From Streptomyces sp. FIT100 (GTDB lineage: Bacteria; Actinomycetota; Actinomycetes; Streptomycetales; Streptomycetaceae), in the NCBI RefSeq assembly GCF_024584805.1, contig NZ_CP075715.1:1724001-1788000 (forward strand): a stretch of 64,000 bases of DNA, given 5' to 3'. Position 1 is the first letter of the stretch. The number at the start of each line of letters is the position of its first letter. The notes beneath the pieces were generated by a model, which was not told the origin of the DNA, ran no database searches, and saw only the letters and a program-made list of their open reading frames with translations. Shown one piece after another: positions 1-8,884 of the stretch. The position numbers and the translations under genes were made by a program.

Positions 1-896
1 CGCTCGCGCAGGCTGGGGTTGCGGATCTCCAGGATCTCCAGGAAGCCCTTCAGCGCCGTGCGGTCGTACGGCGCGCGCTCGAGCTCCTCGACCGGCTTCG
101 GCAGTGCGACGTCGCGCACCAGCTCCGTCAGGTGCCGGTTGAGCTTGACGGCCTCCAGGTGGTCACGCAGCGCCTGCCCGACCTTGCCCTTGACCTCGTC
201 GGCCCGCTCCACCAGCTCCGCGAACGAACCGAACTGGTTGATCCACTTCGTGGCGGTCTTCTCGCCGACGCCGGGGATGCCCGGCAGATTGTCGGACGGG
301 TCGCCGCGCAGGGCGGCGAAGTCCGGGTACTGCTGCGGGGTCAGCCCGTACTTCTCCTGGACCTTCTCCGGGGTGAAGCGGGTCAGCTCGGAGACGCCCT
401 TCGTCGGGTAGAGCACGGTCACATGGTCGGAGACCAGCTGGAAGGAGTCCCGGTCGCCGGTGACGATCAGCACCTCGAAGCCCGCGGCCTCCGCCTGGGT
501 GGCGAGGGTGGCGATGATGTCGTCGGCCTCGAAGCCGTCCACCGCGAACCGCACCGCGTTCATCGTGTCCAGCAGCTCGCCGATCAGCTCGACCTGGCCC
601 TTGAACTCATCAGGGGTCGAGGACCGGTTCGCCTTGTACTCGGGGAAGTCCTGGGAGCGCCAGGTCTTGCGGGACACGTCGAAGGCCACCGCGAAGTGCG
701 TGGGCGCTTCGTCGCGCAGCGTGTTCGCCAGCATCGACGCGAAGCCGTAGATGGCGTTGGTCGTCTGGCCGCTCGCGGTCGTGAAGTTCTCCGCGGGCAG
801 CGCGAAGAACGCCCGGTACGCCAGGGAGTGCCCGTCCATGAGGAGCAGGCGCGGACGGGTTTCGTCTGGGGTCTTCTTCGATGCTGTCTCAGCCAC
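1..896 (-). CDS. polA: DNA polymerase I, N-terminal part (runs off the window)
   Basis: This is the 5'-nuclease region of DNA polymerase I, used in Okazaki fragment processing and excision repair. The visible 298 residues hold the FEN-like motifs: MDGHSLAYRAFFALP near residue 20, FEADDIIATLA, TGDRDSFQLV, and GDPSDNLPGIPGVGEKTA, the helix-hairpin-helix that binds DNA. Acidic residues in these motifs normally bind the catalytic metals. A GTG start at 896 is chosen because AGGAT lies about 8 bases upstream and the protein then begins VAETASKKTP. The 3'-5' exonuclease-like and polymerase domains lie beyond base 1. Identification is secure; only the start codon is open. Confidence 0.96.
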   Translation of the reverse strand, partial: MAETASKKTPDETRPRLLLMDGHSLAYRAFFALPAENFTTASGQTTNAIYGFASMLANTLRDEAPTHFAVAFDVSRKTWRSQDFPEYKANRSSTPDEFKGQVELIGELLDTMNAVRFAVDGFEADDIIATLATQAEAAGFEVLIVTGDRDSFQLVSDHVTVLYPTKGVSELTRFTPEKVQEKYGLTPQQYPDFAALRGDPSDNLPGIPGVGEKTATKWINQFGSFAELVERADEVKGKVGQALRDHLEAVKLNRHLTELVRDVALPKPVEELERAPYDRTALKGFLEILEIRNPSLRE

Positions 897-1074
897 GCAC
901 ACGATCCTGCCACGGACCGCTGACAAAGCCGCCCACGGCGACGGACGGGCGCCCGCCGGCAGGTACCCGCCGGCAGGTGCCCGGCGACCGGCAGGACCGG
1001 CTGTCACCGGGGCGTGACACCATCTCCCGAGAACAAGCGCACAGCATCCGTCCCCGCGCTCGAAGAGGAGCACG

Positions 1075-3369
1075 ATGGCCACCAAGCCGCCCGAAGGTGA
1101 CCCGGTCCAGGACGCCCCGCAGGTCGAGGCGGTCCAGCGCGCCGCGGCAGGGCTGCCCGCGATCGGGCACACCCTGCGGATCGCGCAGCGGCAGATGGGG
1201 ATGCGGCGCACCGCGCAGACCCTGCTCAAGGTGAACCAGAAGGACGGGTTCGACTGTCCCGGCTGCGCCTGGCCCGAGGGTGACAAGCGGCACGTGGCGG
1301 AGTTCTGCGAGAACGGCGCGAAGGCCGTCGCCGAGGAGGCGACGCTGCGCCGCGTCACTCCCGCGTTCTTCGCGGCGCACCCGCTCGCGGACCTCGCCTC
1401 CCGCAGCGGGTACTGGCTGGGCCAGCAGGGCCGTATCACCGAGCCGATGCTTCTGGAAAGAGGGGCCCTGGCCGAGGGCGCCGACCGGTACGAGGCGGTG
1501 ACGTGGGAGCGGGCGTTCGCGATCATCGCCGAGGAGCTCCGGGCGCTCGCGTCCCCGGACGAGGCTCTTTTCTACACATCGGGCCGCACGAGCAACGAGG
1601 CGGCCTTCCTGCTCCAGCTCTTCGCCCGAGAGTTCGGCACGAACAACCTCCCCGACTGTTCGAACATGTGCCACGAGTCCTCGGGCTCGGCCCTCACCGA
1701 GACCCTCGGCGTCGGCAAGGGCAGTGTCTCCCTGGAGGATCTGCACCGGGCGGACCTGATCATCGTGGCCGGGCAGAACCCGGGCACGAACCATCCACGG
1801 ATGCTGTCCGCGCTGGAGAAGGCCAAGCGCTCCGGCGCCCGGATCATCTCGGTGAATCCGCTGCCCGAGGCGGGCCTGGAGAAGTTCAGGAACCCGCAGA
1901 CCCCGCAGGGACTCCTCAAGGGCACCTCGCTCACCGACCTCTTCCTCCAGATCCGCATCGGCGGCGACCAGGCCCTCTTCCGCCTCCTCAACAGGCTGGT
2001 CCTGGAGACGCCCGGAGCCGTCGACGAGGACTTCGTGCGGGAACACACGCACGGGTACGAGGAGTTCGCGGCCGCCGCCCGCGCCGCCGACTGGGACGAG
2101 ACGCTCGCCGCGACCGGACTGGACCGGGCGGAGATCGAGCGGGCCCTGGCCATGGTCCTCGCGTCGGAGCGCACGATCGTCTGCTGGGCGATGGGGCTGA
2201 CCCAGCACAAGCACGCGGTCCCCACCATCAGGGAAGTGGTCAACTTCCTGCTCCTGCGCGGCAACATCGGGCGGCCGGGCGCCGGGGTCTGCCCGGTGCG
2301 CGGCCACTCCAATGTGCAGGGCGACCGGACGATGGGCATCTTCGAGCGGCCCGCGCCCGCCTTCCTCGACGCCCTGGAGAGGGAGTTCGGTTTCGCACCG
2401 CCGCGCCACCACGGCCTGGACGTGGTCCGGTCCATCCGGGCGCTGCGCGACGGCGAGGCGAAGGTGTTCTTCGCCATGGGCGGCAACTTCGTCGGTGCGA
2501 CCCCGGACACGGAGGTCACGGAGGCCGCGATGCGCCGGGCCCGGCTGACCGTGCACGTGTCGACGAAGCTGAACCGCTCGCACGCGGTCACGGGCGCCCG
2601 CGCGCTCATCCTCCCCACGCTGGGCCGCACCGACCGGGACGAGCAGAAGAGCGGCAGGCAGTTCGTGACCGTCGAGGACTCCATGGGCATGGTGCACGCC
2701 TCGCGCGGCAATCTGCCGCCCGCGAGCCCGCATCTGCTCTCCGAGCCGGCGATCGTGGCGCGGATGGCGCGCGCCGTGCTCGGCCCCGGATCGGCGACGC
2801 CGTGGGAGGAGTTCGAGAAGGACTACGCGACGGTCCGCGACCGGATCGCCCGGGTCGTCCCCGGCTTCGAGGACTTCAACGCACGCATCGCGCACCCGGG
2901 GGGCTTCACGCTGCCGCACGCCCCGCGCGACGAGCGCCGCTTCCCCACCGCCACCGGCAAGGCCAACTTCACCGCGGCCCCCGTCGAACACCCCGAGCTG
3001 CCGGAAGGCAGGCTGCTGCTGCAGACCCTGCGCTCCCACGACCAGTACAACACCACGATCTACGGGCTCGACGACCGCTACCGCGGGATCAGGGGCGGCC
3101 GCCGTGTCGTCCTCGTCCACCCGGCGGACGCCGGGGAGCTGGGTCTGGCCGACGGTTCGTACACGGATCTGGTCAGCGAGTGGACGGACGGCGTGGAGCG
3201 CCGGGCGCGCGGCTTCCGGGTCGTGCACTACCCGACCGCCCGCGGCTGCGCCGCCGCGTACTACCCGGAGACCAATGTGCTGGTGCCCCTGGATGCCACC
3301 GCGGACACCAGCAACACCCCCGCCAGCAAGTCCGTGGTGGTGCGTCTGGAACAATCACCGGCCGACTGA
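1075..3369 (+). CDS. FdhF/YdeP-like molybdopterin oxidoreductase
   Basis: A 764-residue member of the bis-MGD molybdopterin oxidoreductase family, in the formate-dehydrogenase-alpha-like (YdeP/FdhF-like) branch. The N-terminus has a reduced iron-sulfur motif, FDCPGCAWPE, followed by EFCENGAK. Cofactor-binding stretches are CSNMCHESSG, AGQNPGTNHPRMLSALEKA and RGNIGRPGAGVCPVRGHSN; the C-terminal half is the MopB-binding domain with SHDQYNTTIYGLDDRYRG. There is no selenocysteine codon and no electron-transfer or membrane subunit nearby, so the natural substrate is unknown; formate is not proven. GAGGAG stands in front of the ATG. A thioesterase gene follows 58 bases later on the same strand. Confidence 0.9.
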   Translation: MATKPPEGDPVQDAPQVEAVQRAAAGLPAIGHTLRIAQRQMGMRRTAQTLLKVNQKDGFDCPGCAWPEGDKRHVAEFCENGAKAVAEEATLRRVTPAFFAAHPLADLASRSGYWLGQQGRITEPMLLERGALAEGADRYEAVTWERAFAIIAEELRALASPDEALFYTSGRTSNEAAFLLQLFAREFGTNNLPDCSNMCHESSGSALTETLGVGKGSVSLEDLHRADLIIVAGQNPGTNHPRMLSALEKAKRSGARIISVNPLPEAGLEKFRNPQTPQGLLKGTSLTDLFLQIRIGGDQALFRLLNRLVLETPGAVDEDFVREHTHGYEEFAAAARAADWDETLAATGLDRAEIERALAMVLASERTIVCWAMGLTQHKHAVPTIREVVNFLLLRGNIGRPGAGVCPVRGHSNVQGDRTMGIFERPAPAFLDALEREFGFAPPRHHGLDVVRSIRALRDGEAKVFFAMGGNFVGATPDTEVTEAAMRRARLTVHVSTKLNRSHAVTGARALILPTLGRTDRDEQKSGRQFVTVEDSMGMVHASRGNLPPASPHLLSEPAIVARMARAVLGPGSATPWEEFEKDYATVRDRIARVVPGFEDFNARIAHPGGFTLPHAPRDERRFPTATGKANFTAAPVEHPELPEGRLLLQTLRSHDQYNTTIYGLDDRYRGIRGGRRVVLVHPADAGELGLADGSYTDLVSEWTDGVERRARGFRVVHYPTARGCAAAYYPETNVLVPLDATADTSNTPASKSVVVRLEQSPAD

Positions 3370-3427
3370 GCGTTTGCTCAGTCACGTGCAGGAGCGCACG
3401 AGCAGACGAACGGACGGAGCCTGGCCC

Positions 3428-3919
3428 ATGGGCGAGCACACCAGCGTGAAGTTCCCGCAAGAGGTCATCGACGAGTACGCCTCGCTCGGCGTCGACCTGC
3501 CCGCCCTGTTCTCGGCCGGGCACCTCGGCAACCGGATGGGCGTGCAGATCGTCGAGGCCTCCGCGGACCGGGTCGTCGGCACGATGCCCGTCGAGGGCAA
3601 CACCCAGCCGTACGGGCTGCTCCACGGCGGCGCCTCGGCCGTGCTCGCGGAGACGCTCGGCTCGGTCGGCTCGATGCTGCACGGCGGTGTCTCCAAGATC
3701 GCCGTGGGTGTGGACCTGAACTGCACGCACCACCGGGGTGTCCGCTCCGGTCTGGTCACCGGAGTGGCCACCCCGGTGCACCGGGGCCGCTCGACGGCCA
3801 CGTACGAGATCGTGATCAGCGACGAGCAGGACAGGCGGGTCTGCACGGCCCGCCTGACCTGCATGCTGCGGGACGTCCGCCCCCAGGACGCGGACAACGT
3901 CCCGGGGGCGACGGCCTAG
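3428..3919 (+). CDS. PaaI-type hotdog thioesterase
   Basis: A 163-residue single hotdog-fold protein of the PaaI/YdiI acyl-CoA thioesterase family. The diagnostic segment is GLLHGGASAVLAETLGSVGS (HGG followed by AE), which places the catalytic acid on the long hotdog helix. The core continues through VDLNCTHHRGVRSG and the strand TYEIVISDEQDRRVCTARLTC. Such enzymes hydrolyse aryl- or medium-chain acyl-CoA thioesters; the substrate here cannot be read from sequence. The ATG at 3428 has GGAG ten bases upstream. Its TAG stop lies inside the left arm of the 179-bp inverted repeat, so the repeat may serve as its 3' end. Confidence 0.9.
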   Translation: MGEHTSVKFPQEVIDEYASLGVDLPALFSAGHLGNRMGVQIVEASADRVVGTMPVEGNTQPYGLLHGGASAVLAETLGSVGSMLHGGVSKIAVGVDLNCTHHRGVRSGLVTGVATPVHRGRSTATYEIVISDEQDRRVCTARLTCMLRDVRPQDADNVPGATA

Positions 3920-4094
3920 GGCGTGTTGCGAAAGTAGCGTCGTCCGCCCGTAGGGCGGGGCGCGGCGGCGTCTGGTGCGTGCGATCGCAAGGCGGAGGAA
4001 GGAGAGCGCAGCGGGCTGCGCCGACGACCGACAACGCCGCGAGCGTGCGTGCCAGACGCCGCCGCGCAGACGGGACTTTCGCAACACGCCCTAG
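3916..4094. repeat. 179-bp inverted-repeat (MITE-like) element between convergent genes
   Basis: The ends are a perfect 20-bp inverted repeat: CTAGGGCGTGTTGCGAAAGT at 3916-3935 and its complement at 4075-4094. A second perfect 16-bp pair, GCGCGGCGGCGTCTGG at 3960-3975 and its complement at 4052-4067, lies inside. No coding frame is credible within it. The left arm contains the stop codon of the thioesterase gene; the peptidase gene ends just beyond the right arm. A 12-bp direct repeat, GCGACGGCCTAG, occurs at 3908-3919 and 4101-4112. The form fits a non-autonomous transposable or palindromic repeat that now acts as a bidirectional terminator. Confidence 0.75.
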
Positions 4095-4108
4095 CGGACC
4101 GCGACGGC

Positions 4109-6073
4109 CTAGCGGGCGACGGGCAGGGTGACGCTGCTGAGGCCCGCCCGGACGGCGAGTTCCGTGCCGGCCGGGTGGCGCAGCGTGTAGTCGTGGTCGG
4201 TGGAGATCAGCACCACGCCCAGCCGGTGCCCCTTCTTGAAGACGTAGTCCTGCGGCTGCATCCCCCACTCCAGGCGGTACTCCCGGCCTTCGACGACGGG
4301 GGTCTGCCACTCGGCGGAGTGCCGGTTGCGGATGTCCACCCAGCCCCGCGACACGATCTTGAAGTCGGTGGTCTCGGTCCGGTGCCGGGTCCGGTAGGCG
4401 CAGCCGGTGTCGCCGGGGATGCCCTCGCCGTAGCAGATCTGCTGGGTGGTGTCCGTGACCGTGCCGGCGACGGCGCGGGTGTCGGGGCCGTAGTCGACCA
4501 GCAGCGCGGTCACATACGGTGATGAACCGGCGAGCGAGGCCCGTACCGACACTTCCGGGACACCGTTGACCCGCAGATCGGCGGGGAGCGGTCCCGTCGT
4601 GTGGGCGAGCCGGTCGGTGCGCGTCGCGTCGGGCCCGGTGACCAGCAGTTCGGCGGGGACGGTCCGGCCCGTGTCGGTCATCGTCTGCCGCACCGGCTTC
4701 CCGGGCAGCGGCGAGAGCCGCCCGCCCTCGTTCAGCCGCAGCGTGAGGTCACGGGTTCCGGGCGCGGGCCACTCCCGCTGCTGCCGCCAGCTGAAGTCCG
4801 CCTGCTCGACGTCGACACGGGGCGCGGCCAGGGCACCGTTGTCCAGCCCGTAGAGGAAGTGGTCGAACCACTGGTGCAGCTGGTCAAGCCACTCCTCCAT
4901 GCGCAGCGGCATCGGGTTGACGTGTCCGGCCTGGTGCAGCCACAGCTTGCGCGGGACGTGGTGCTTCTTGAGGGCTTCCCACAACTGGCCGAAGTGCTGG
5001 GTCTTCACGTTCCAGTCGTTGCCGCCGTGCACGACGAAGACGCCCGCCTTGATCTTCCGTGCGTCCTTCAGATAGTCCCGCTCCTGCCAGAAGCGGGTGA
5101 AGTCGCCGGTCACCCGGTCCTGTCCGGCGGTGAGCCGGTCGAGGACGGGCTTGCAGATCTCCTGGTCGGCGCGGGTGTAGACGTACTTGGCGAGGACGTC
5201 GGCGTCCTCGCCCTGGAAGCCGCCGGGGGCCACGACCCCGCCGCCCGCCCGGTAGTAGTCGTACCAGGAGGAGATCCCGGAGATCGGCACGATCGCCTTG
5301 AGGCCCTCGACACCGGTGGTGGCGACGGCGGTCGGCAGGGTGCCGTTGTAGGAGATGCCCATCATCGCCGCGTCCCCGGTCGACCATGCCGCCCCGACGG
5401 GCCGGCCGTCCGGGTCCCAGCCTCTCGCCCGCCCGTTGAGCCAGTCGACGGCGGCCTTGGCGCCGAGGGTCTCGTTGCGGCCGCCGGAGGTCGGGCAGCC
5501 GGTGGAGCCGCCGCTGCCGAGGCTGTCGAGCTGGGCGACCGCGTAACCGCGTGGCAGGAAGTAGTTGTCCGTGTAGCCGGACCAGACGACGGACGGCCCG
5601 CTCCGGGCGAGCGCAGCCGGTGGCGCGTACGGGTCCACGAGCCCGGGGGTCCGCTCCCCGAGCGCGAGCCGCCTGCCCGCCGGAAGCCCGTCCTCGTCCA
5701 GGTCGACATTGTGGTTCTGCACGTCGTTGCCGCCGGCCCAGTAGGGGCTCGCCTCGATGATCGTGGCGACGTCGAGCCCCGCGTCCGTCTCCTTCGGCCG
5801 CAGGATCCGCATCCGTACGGTGTCGCGACGGCCGTCGCCGTCGCTGTCCACCTCGGTCTCGATGTCGACCTGTTGATATATCGCGTCGGCCCGGGAGAAG
5901 ACGGGCTGGGTCTCTTCGCCCGCGATGCTCAGGGCGGGGGTGGCGTCCGCCTGCGCGGCGGGGGCGGGAAGGGCCGCGAGGAGGGACACGGCCAGCACCG
6001 CCGCCCCCCAGGTCCGGACGGCCCGCGGACGGCGGGGAGTTGAGAGCGTGCGTGTGCGTGCGGGTCTCGCCAT
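4109..6073 (-). CDS. Secreted Xaa-Pro dipeptidyl-peptidase (S15/CocE type)
   Basis: A 654-residue exported serine peptidase of the S15/CocE-NonD family, which releases Xaa-Pro dipeptides from peptide N-termini. The N-terminus is a long signal peptide: basic RPRAVRT, a hydrophobic stretch, and cleavage after APAAQA. The nucleophile sits in GISYNG (about residue 241), the acid probably in HGGNDWNVK (about 352), and the histidine in HQAGHVNPM (about 384). The C-terminal third is the jelly-roll domain of this family. The ATG at 6073 is preceded by GGAGGCAG. It converges on the thioesterase gene and the inverted repeat separates them. A related acyl-ester hydrolase is possible but less likely. Confidence 0.9.
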   Translation of the reverse strand: MARPARTRTLSTPRRPRAVRTWGAAVLAVSLLAALPAPAAQADATPALSIAGEETQPVFSRADAIYQQVDIETEVDSDGDGRRDTVRMRILRPKETDAGLDVATIIEASPYWAGGNDVQNHNVDLDEDGLPAGRRLALGERTPGLVDPYAPPAALARSGPSVVWSGYTDNYFLPRGYAVAQLDSLGSGGSTGCPTSGGRNETLGAKAAVDWLNGRARGWDPDGRPVGAAWSTGDAAMMGISYNGTLPTAVATTGVEGLKAIVPISGISSWYDYYRAGGGVVAPGGFQGEDADVLAKYVYTRADQEICKPVLDRLTAGQDRVTGDFTRFWQERDYLKDARKIKAGVFVVHGGNDWNVKTQHFGQLWEALKKHHVPRKLWLHQAGHVNPMPLRMEEWLDQLHQWFDHFLYGLDNGALAAPRVDVEQADFSWRQQREWPAPGTRDLTLRLNEGGRLSPLPGKPVRQTMTDTGRTVPAELLVTGPDATRTDRLAHTTGPLPADLRVNGVPEVSVRASLAGSSPYVTALLVDYGPDTRAVAGTVTDTTQQICYGEGIPGDTGCAYRTRHRTETTDFKIVSRGWVDIRNRHSAEWQTPVVEGREYRLEWGMQPQDYVFKKGHRLGVVLISTDHDYTLRHPAGTELAVRAGLSSVTLPVAR

Positions 6074-6286
6074 GTGCCTGCCTCCACGGCCGGGGTTGGT
6101 GACGATCACGCGGGAAGCGCGGACACATTCCACCGCCTGTGCATCAGCGGCACCAGACCGCGTCCGGCCGCCCCCGTCAACACCGCTGATTCCGTGTGCT
6201 GTTGCTCGCGGCGAGCCACGACGGGTGATCCGGTCACCCCGACCTCACCCGTTGCCGGGACGGGCGTGCGGAGCTAGCGTCGGTCC

Positions 6287-6694
6287 ATGAGCCGTGGCGC
6301 GCCGCCCCCCGCACGGTGCACCGTTCTGCACCTGGCGGCGACCGTCTCCGCGACGATGGTCCTGCTGACCGGTTGCGCGGAGCCGGAGCGCGGCGTCTCC
6401 GGGCAGCCCGGCCCGTCGCCGCGTACGACGTCCTCCGAGACCCTGTGCACACGCGTTGTCGCCTACTGGGGGCACAGGCTCCTTGCCGCGGCCGGCAGCG
6501 GCTACGGCGACTACCAGTCGATGGGCCTGTCGAACGCCCAGTACGACATCCTCCGCGCGGCCCTCGACACCGCGCGCGCCGAGCAGGACCGCAACGGCCC
6601 TGATTCCGCCCATGAGCTGATGGACCGGCAGATACGGCAGCACTGCACCGACCGCCACCGCAGCGGGACCCCGACCGGCAACCCGTGGCAATGA
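6287..6694 (+). CDS. Small putative lipoprotein, function unknown
   Basis: A 135-residue protein that I do not recognise. The N-terminus has a hydrophobic run ending in the lipobox LLTGC (cysteine about residue 29), so the mature protein should be a lipid-anchored extracellular polypeptide of about 107 residues. It begins with a Pro/Ser-rich linker. Two further cysteines (in TLCTRV and RQHCTD) could form one disulfide across a mostly helical domain. Its stop overlaps the next start as ATGA, so the two genes are translationally coupled. It is divergent from the peptidase gene across 213 bases. Confidence 0.7.
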   Translation: MSRGAPPPARCTVLHLAATVSATMVLLTGCAEPERGVSGQPGPSPRTTSSETLCTRVVAYWGHRLLAAAGSGYGDYQSMGLSNAQYDILRAALDTARAEQDRNGPDSAHELMDRQIRQHCTDRHRSGTPTGNPWQ

Positions 6695-7344
6695 CCGGCA
6701 TCGGCCCTGTGGAGCCCGGCGAGTCCACCTACCCGGTACCGGACCACGAGGAACTGTACCGCTCCCGGCGGTCCACACCATGGGGGACACGGGCGGAACT
6801 CCCCCCGCACCGACGTGCGTTGGCAGCCGCCCTGCTGCTGCTCGCCACCGCCGTCGGCTCCGGACGTCTCCACGCCACCCGACCGCACCCCGATCCGTCC
6901 CCCTGGCCTGCGCAAACCGTCTCCGTGACGTACGCAGGCCCCGTCACGGACGTCGACGGAGCGGACGGCGACGGAGCGGACGGCGACGGAGCGGACGGCG
7001 ACGGAGCGGACGGCGCGCTTCGCTTCTCCGTACGGATCGAGGCCGCCGCGGGCACCCCTGTCACCGTCGAGTCCATCCGGCAGCCCTCCGCCGCCCTGCG
7101 CCTCAGCGCCTCCCCGAACCCTCCCTTTACGGTGAAAGCCGGTTCCAGCCGCCGCGTGGAAATCGTGATCAAAGTGGGCGACTGCGGAAAAGCTCCACGG
7201 AATGCCGGGCTCCCTTTCCTTGACGTAACCCTGCGTAATGTGCGTGCAAAACAGGATCAGAGTTTCATCCTCGGCGACCGCTACACAGGCGACCTGGCCA
7301 GGGCCGTGAACGACCACTGCGAGCGGGCACCACGGATGTCATGA
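6691..7344 (+). CDS. Single-span membrane/exported protein with GADGD repeats, unknown
   Basis: A 217-residue protein with no family I recognise. It has an N-terminal cytoplasmic segment of about 40 residues, one hydrophobic helix (ALAAALLLLATAVGSG), a Pro-rich linker, an acidic repeat of GADGD units and then a beta-rich domain of about 125 residues with two cysteines (VGDCGK and DHCER). The ATG at 6691 overlaps the upstream lipoprotein stop; a GTG at 6685 is also possible. The topology suggests an extracellular domain displayed on a membrane anchor, perhaps acting with the coupled lipoprotein. Confidence 0.65.
   Translation: MTGIGPVEPGESTYPVPDHEELYRSRRSTPWGTRAELPPHRRALAAALLLLATAVGSGRLHATRPHPDPSPWPAQTVSVTYAGPVTDVDGADGDGADGDGADGDGADGALRFSVRIEAAAGTPVTVESIRQPSAALRLSASPNPPFTVKAGSSRRVEIVIKVGDCGKAPRNAGLPFLDVTLRNVRAKQDQSFILGDRYTGDLARAVNDHCERAPRMS
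6955..7014 (+). repeat. Four perfect 15-bp tandem repeats inside a gene
   Basis: Four identical copies of GACGGAGCGGACGGC run head to tail in frame, encoding DGADG units of the membrane protein. Because 15 is a multiple of three, changes in copy number keep the frame and only alter the length of the acidic linker. Confidence 0.95.
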
Positions 7345-7556
7345 CCAAAAACAGGTAACAGTCATGCACTCCAGGCCGCAAATCCGTTCGGGATAACAAG
7401 AGCGTCACAGCATGCGCCAGACCCGTGCTGAATTCCCATTTACCCGCTTAGAGTCACGGCCAGTCACCGCGCCACCGGATTCCTTGCCAGTAAGGCTCCA
7501 GCGCTCGACTCGGCGCTCCAACGGGAGACGCCGTGCCAGGTGAAAGGACCCAGATC

Positions 7557-8789
7557 GTGCGTCAACGTTCGCTCATAGCCATCACCGCTGCACTCGCAGC
7601 CGGGGCACTCACCCTCACCGCCTGTGGCTCGCGCGACGACAATGGTGGAGACGCCGCGGCCGGTGGCGACACCACCGTGGTCATCGGTGTCGACGCGCCC
7701 CTGACCGGCGACCTCTCCGCGCTGGGCCTCGGCATCAAGAACTCGGTGGACCTCGCCGTCAAGCAGGCCAACGAGAAGAAGTACGTCAAGGGCGTCACCT
7801 TCAAGATCGAAGCCCTCGACGACCAGGCGCAGCCGTCCTCCGGCCAGCAGAACGCCACCAAGTTCGTCGCCGACAAGAACGTCCTCGGCGTCGTCGGCCC
7901 GCTCAACTCCTCGGTCGCCGAGTCGATGCAGAAGGTCTTCGACGACGCGAAGCTCGTCCAGGTCTCCCCCGCCAACACCAACCCGGCGCTGACCCAGGGG
8001 CAGAACTGGAACGGCGGCACCAAGGCCCGCCCGTACAAGTCGTACTTCCGCACCGCGACCACGGACGCCATCCAGGGCCCGTTCGCCGCGCAGTACCTCT
8101 TCAACGAGGCCAAGAAGGCGAAGGTCTTCGTGGTCGACGACAAGAAGACCTACGGCGCCGGCCTGGCGGCCACCTTCAAGGCCGAGTTCACCAAGCTGGG
8201 CGGCAAGGTCGCCGGCGAGGACCACGTGGACCCGGAGACCAAGGACTTCTCCTCGGTCGTCACCAAGATCAAGGCGTCCGGCGCGGACGTCGTCTACTAC
8301 GGTGGCGAGTACCCGGCGGCCGGCCCGCTGAGCAAGCAGATCAAGAAGTCCGGCGCCAAGATCCCGCTGGTCGGCGGTGACGGCATCTACAGCGCCGACT
8401 TCATCAAGCTCTCCGGCGCCGAGGGCGCCGGTGACTTCGCCACCTCGGTCGGTGCGCCGGTCGAGACCCTCCCGTCCGCCAAGGAGTTCGTGGCGAACTA
8501 CAAGGAGGCCGGTTACAAGGAGGCCTACGAGGCCTACGGCGGCTACTCCTACGACTCCGCCTGGTCGATCATCGAGGCCGTGAAGAAGGTCGCCGACGGC
8601 AACGGCGGCAAGCTGCCCGAGGACGCCCGCGCCAAGATCGTCGAGGCGATGAGCGGCGTCAGCTTCGACGGAGTCACCGGCAAGGTCTCCTTCGACGAGT
8701 TCGGCGACGCGACCAACAAGCAGCTGACCGTCTACACGGTCAAGGGCGGCGCCTGGTCTGCCGTCAAGTCCGGTACGTTCACCGGCTGA
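7557..8789 (+). CDS. livJ: Branched-chain amino acid ABC transporter, substrate-binding lipoprotein
   Basis: A 410-residue type I periplasmic-binding-fold protein (LivJ/LivK, Leu/Ile/Val-BP family) that captures branched-chain amino acids outside the cell. The signal peptide ends in the lipobox LTAC (about residue 22), so it is anchored to the membrane. The mature start TTVVIGVDAPLTGDLSALG and the later VVGPLNSSVAESMQ, VDDKKTYGAGLA and YGGYSYDSA are typical of the family. The GTG at 7557 is chosen over one at 7533 because AAAGGACC lies about 8 bases before it. The gap of 95 bases to livH suggests a separate processing or attenuation step after this highly expressed gene. Confidence 0.95.
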   Translation: MRQRSLIAITAALAAGALTLTACGSRDDNGGDAAAGGDTTVVIGVDAPLTGDLSALGLGIKNSVDLAVKQANEKKYVKGVTFKIEALDDQAQPSSGQQNATKFVADKNVLGVVGPLNSSVAESMQKVFDDAKLVQVSPANTNPALTQGQNWNGGTKARPYKSYFRTATTDAIQGPFAAQYLFNEAKKAKVFVVDDKKTYGAGLAATFKAEFTKLGGKVAGEDHVDPETKDFSSVVTKIKASGADVVYYGGEYPAAGPLSKQIKKSGAKIPLVGGDGIYSADFIKLSGAEGAGDFATSVGAPVETLPSAKEFVANYKEAGYKEAYEAYGGYSYDSAWSIIEAVKKVADGNGGKLPEDARAKIVEAMSGVSFDGVTGKVSFDEFGDATNKQLTVYTVKGGAWSAVKSGTFTG

Positions 8790-8884
8790 TCTCCACTCCG
8801 CATCACTTCCACGGCCGCGCGGGGCGCTGCACCAAAGCGTCCCGCGCGGTGTCATATCCGGCGAAAGACTTCGGAGGACCTGCG

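Noticed and set aside
889..3354. An 821-residue open frame antisense to the molybdopterin oxidoreductase gene
   Set aside because: It is a GC-skew shadow: composition is Arg/Gly/Val-rich with no domain, while the plus-strand frame has clear family motifs.
1075..3369. Selenocysteine-containing formate dehydrogenase
   Set aside because: The reading frame has no internal TGA and no selenocysteine-insertion context; the protein belongs to the YdeP-like branch.
7345..7556. A consensus promoter for the liv operon
   Set aside because: TAGAGT near 7449 could be a -10, but no acceptable -35 lies at the right distance, so no promoter is listed.
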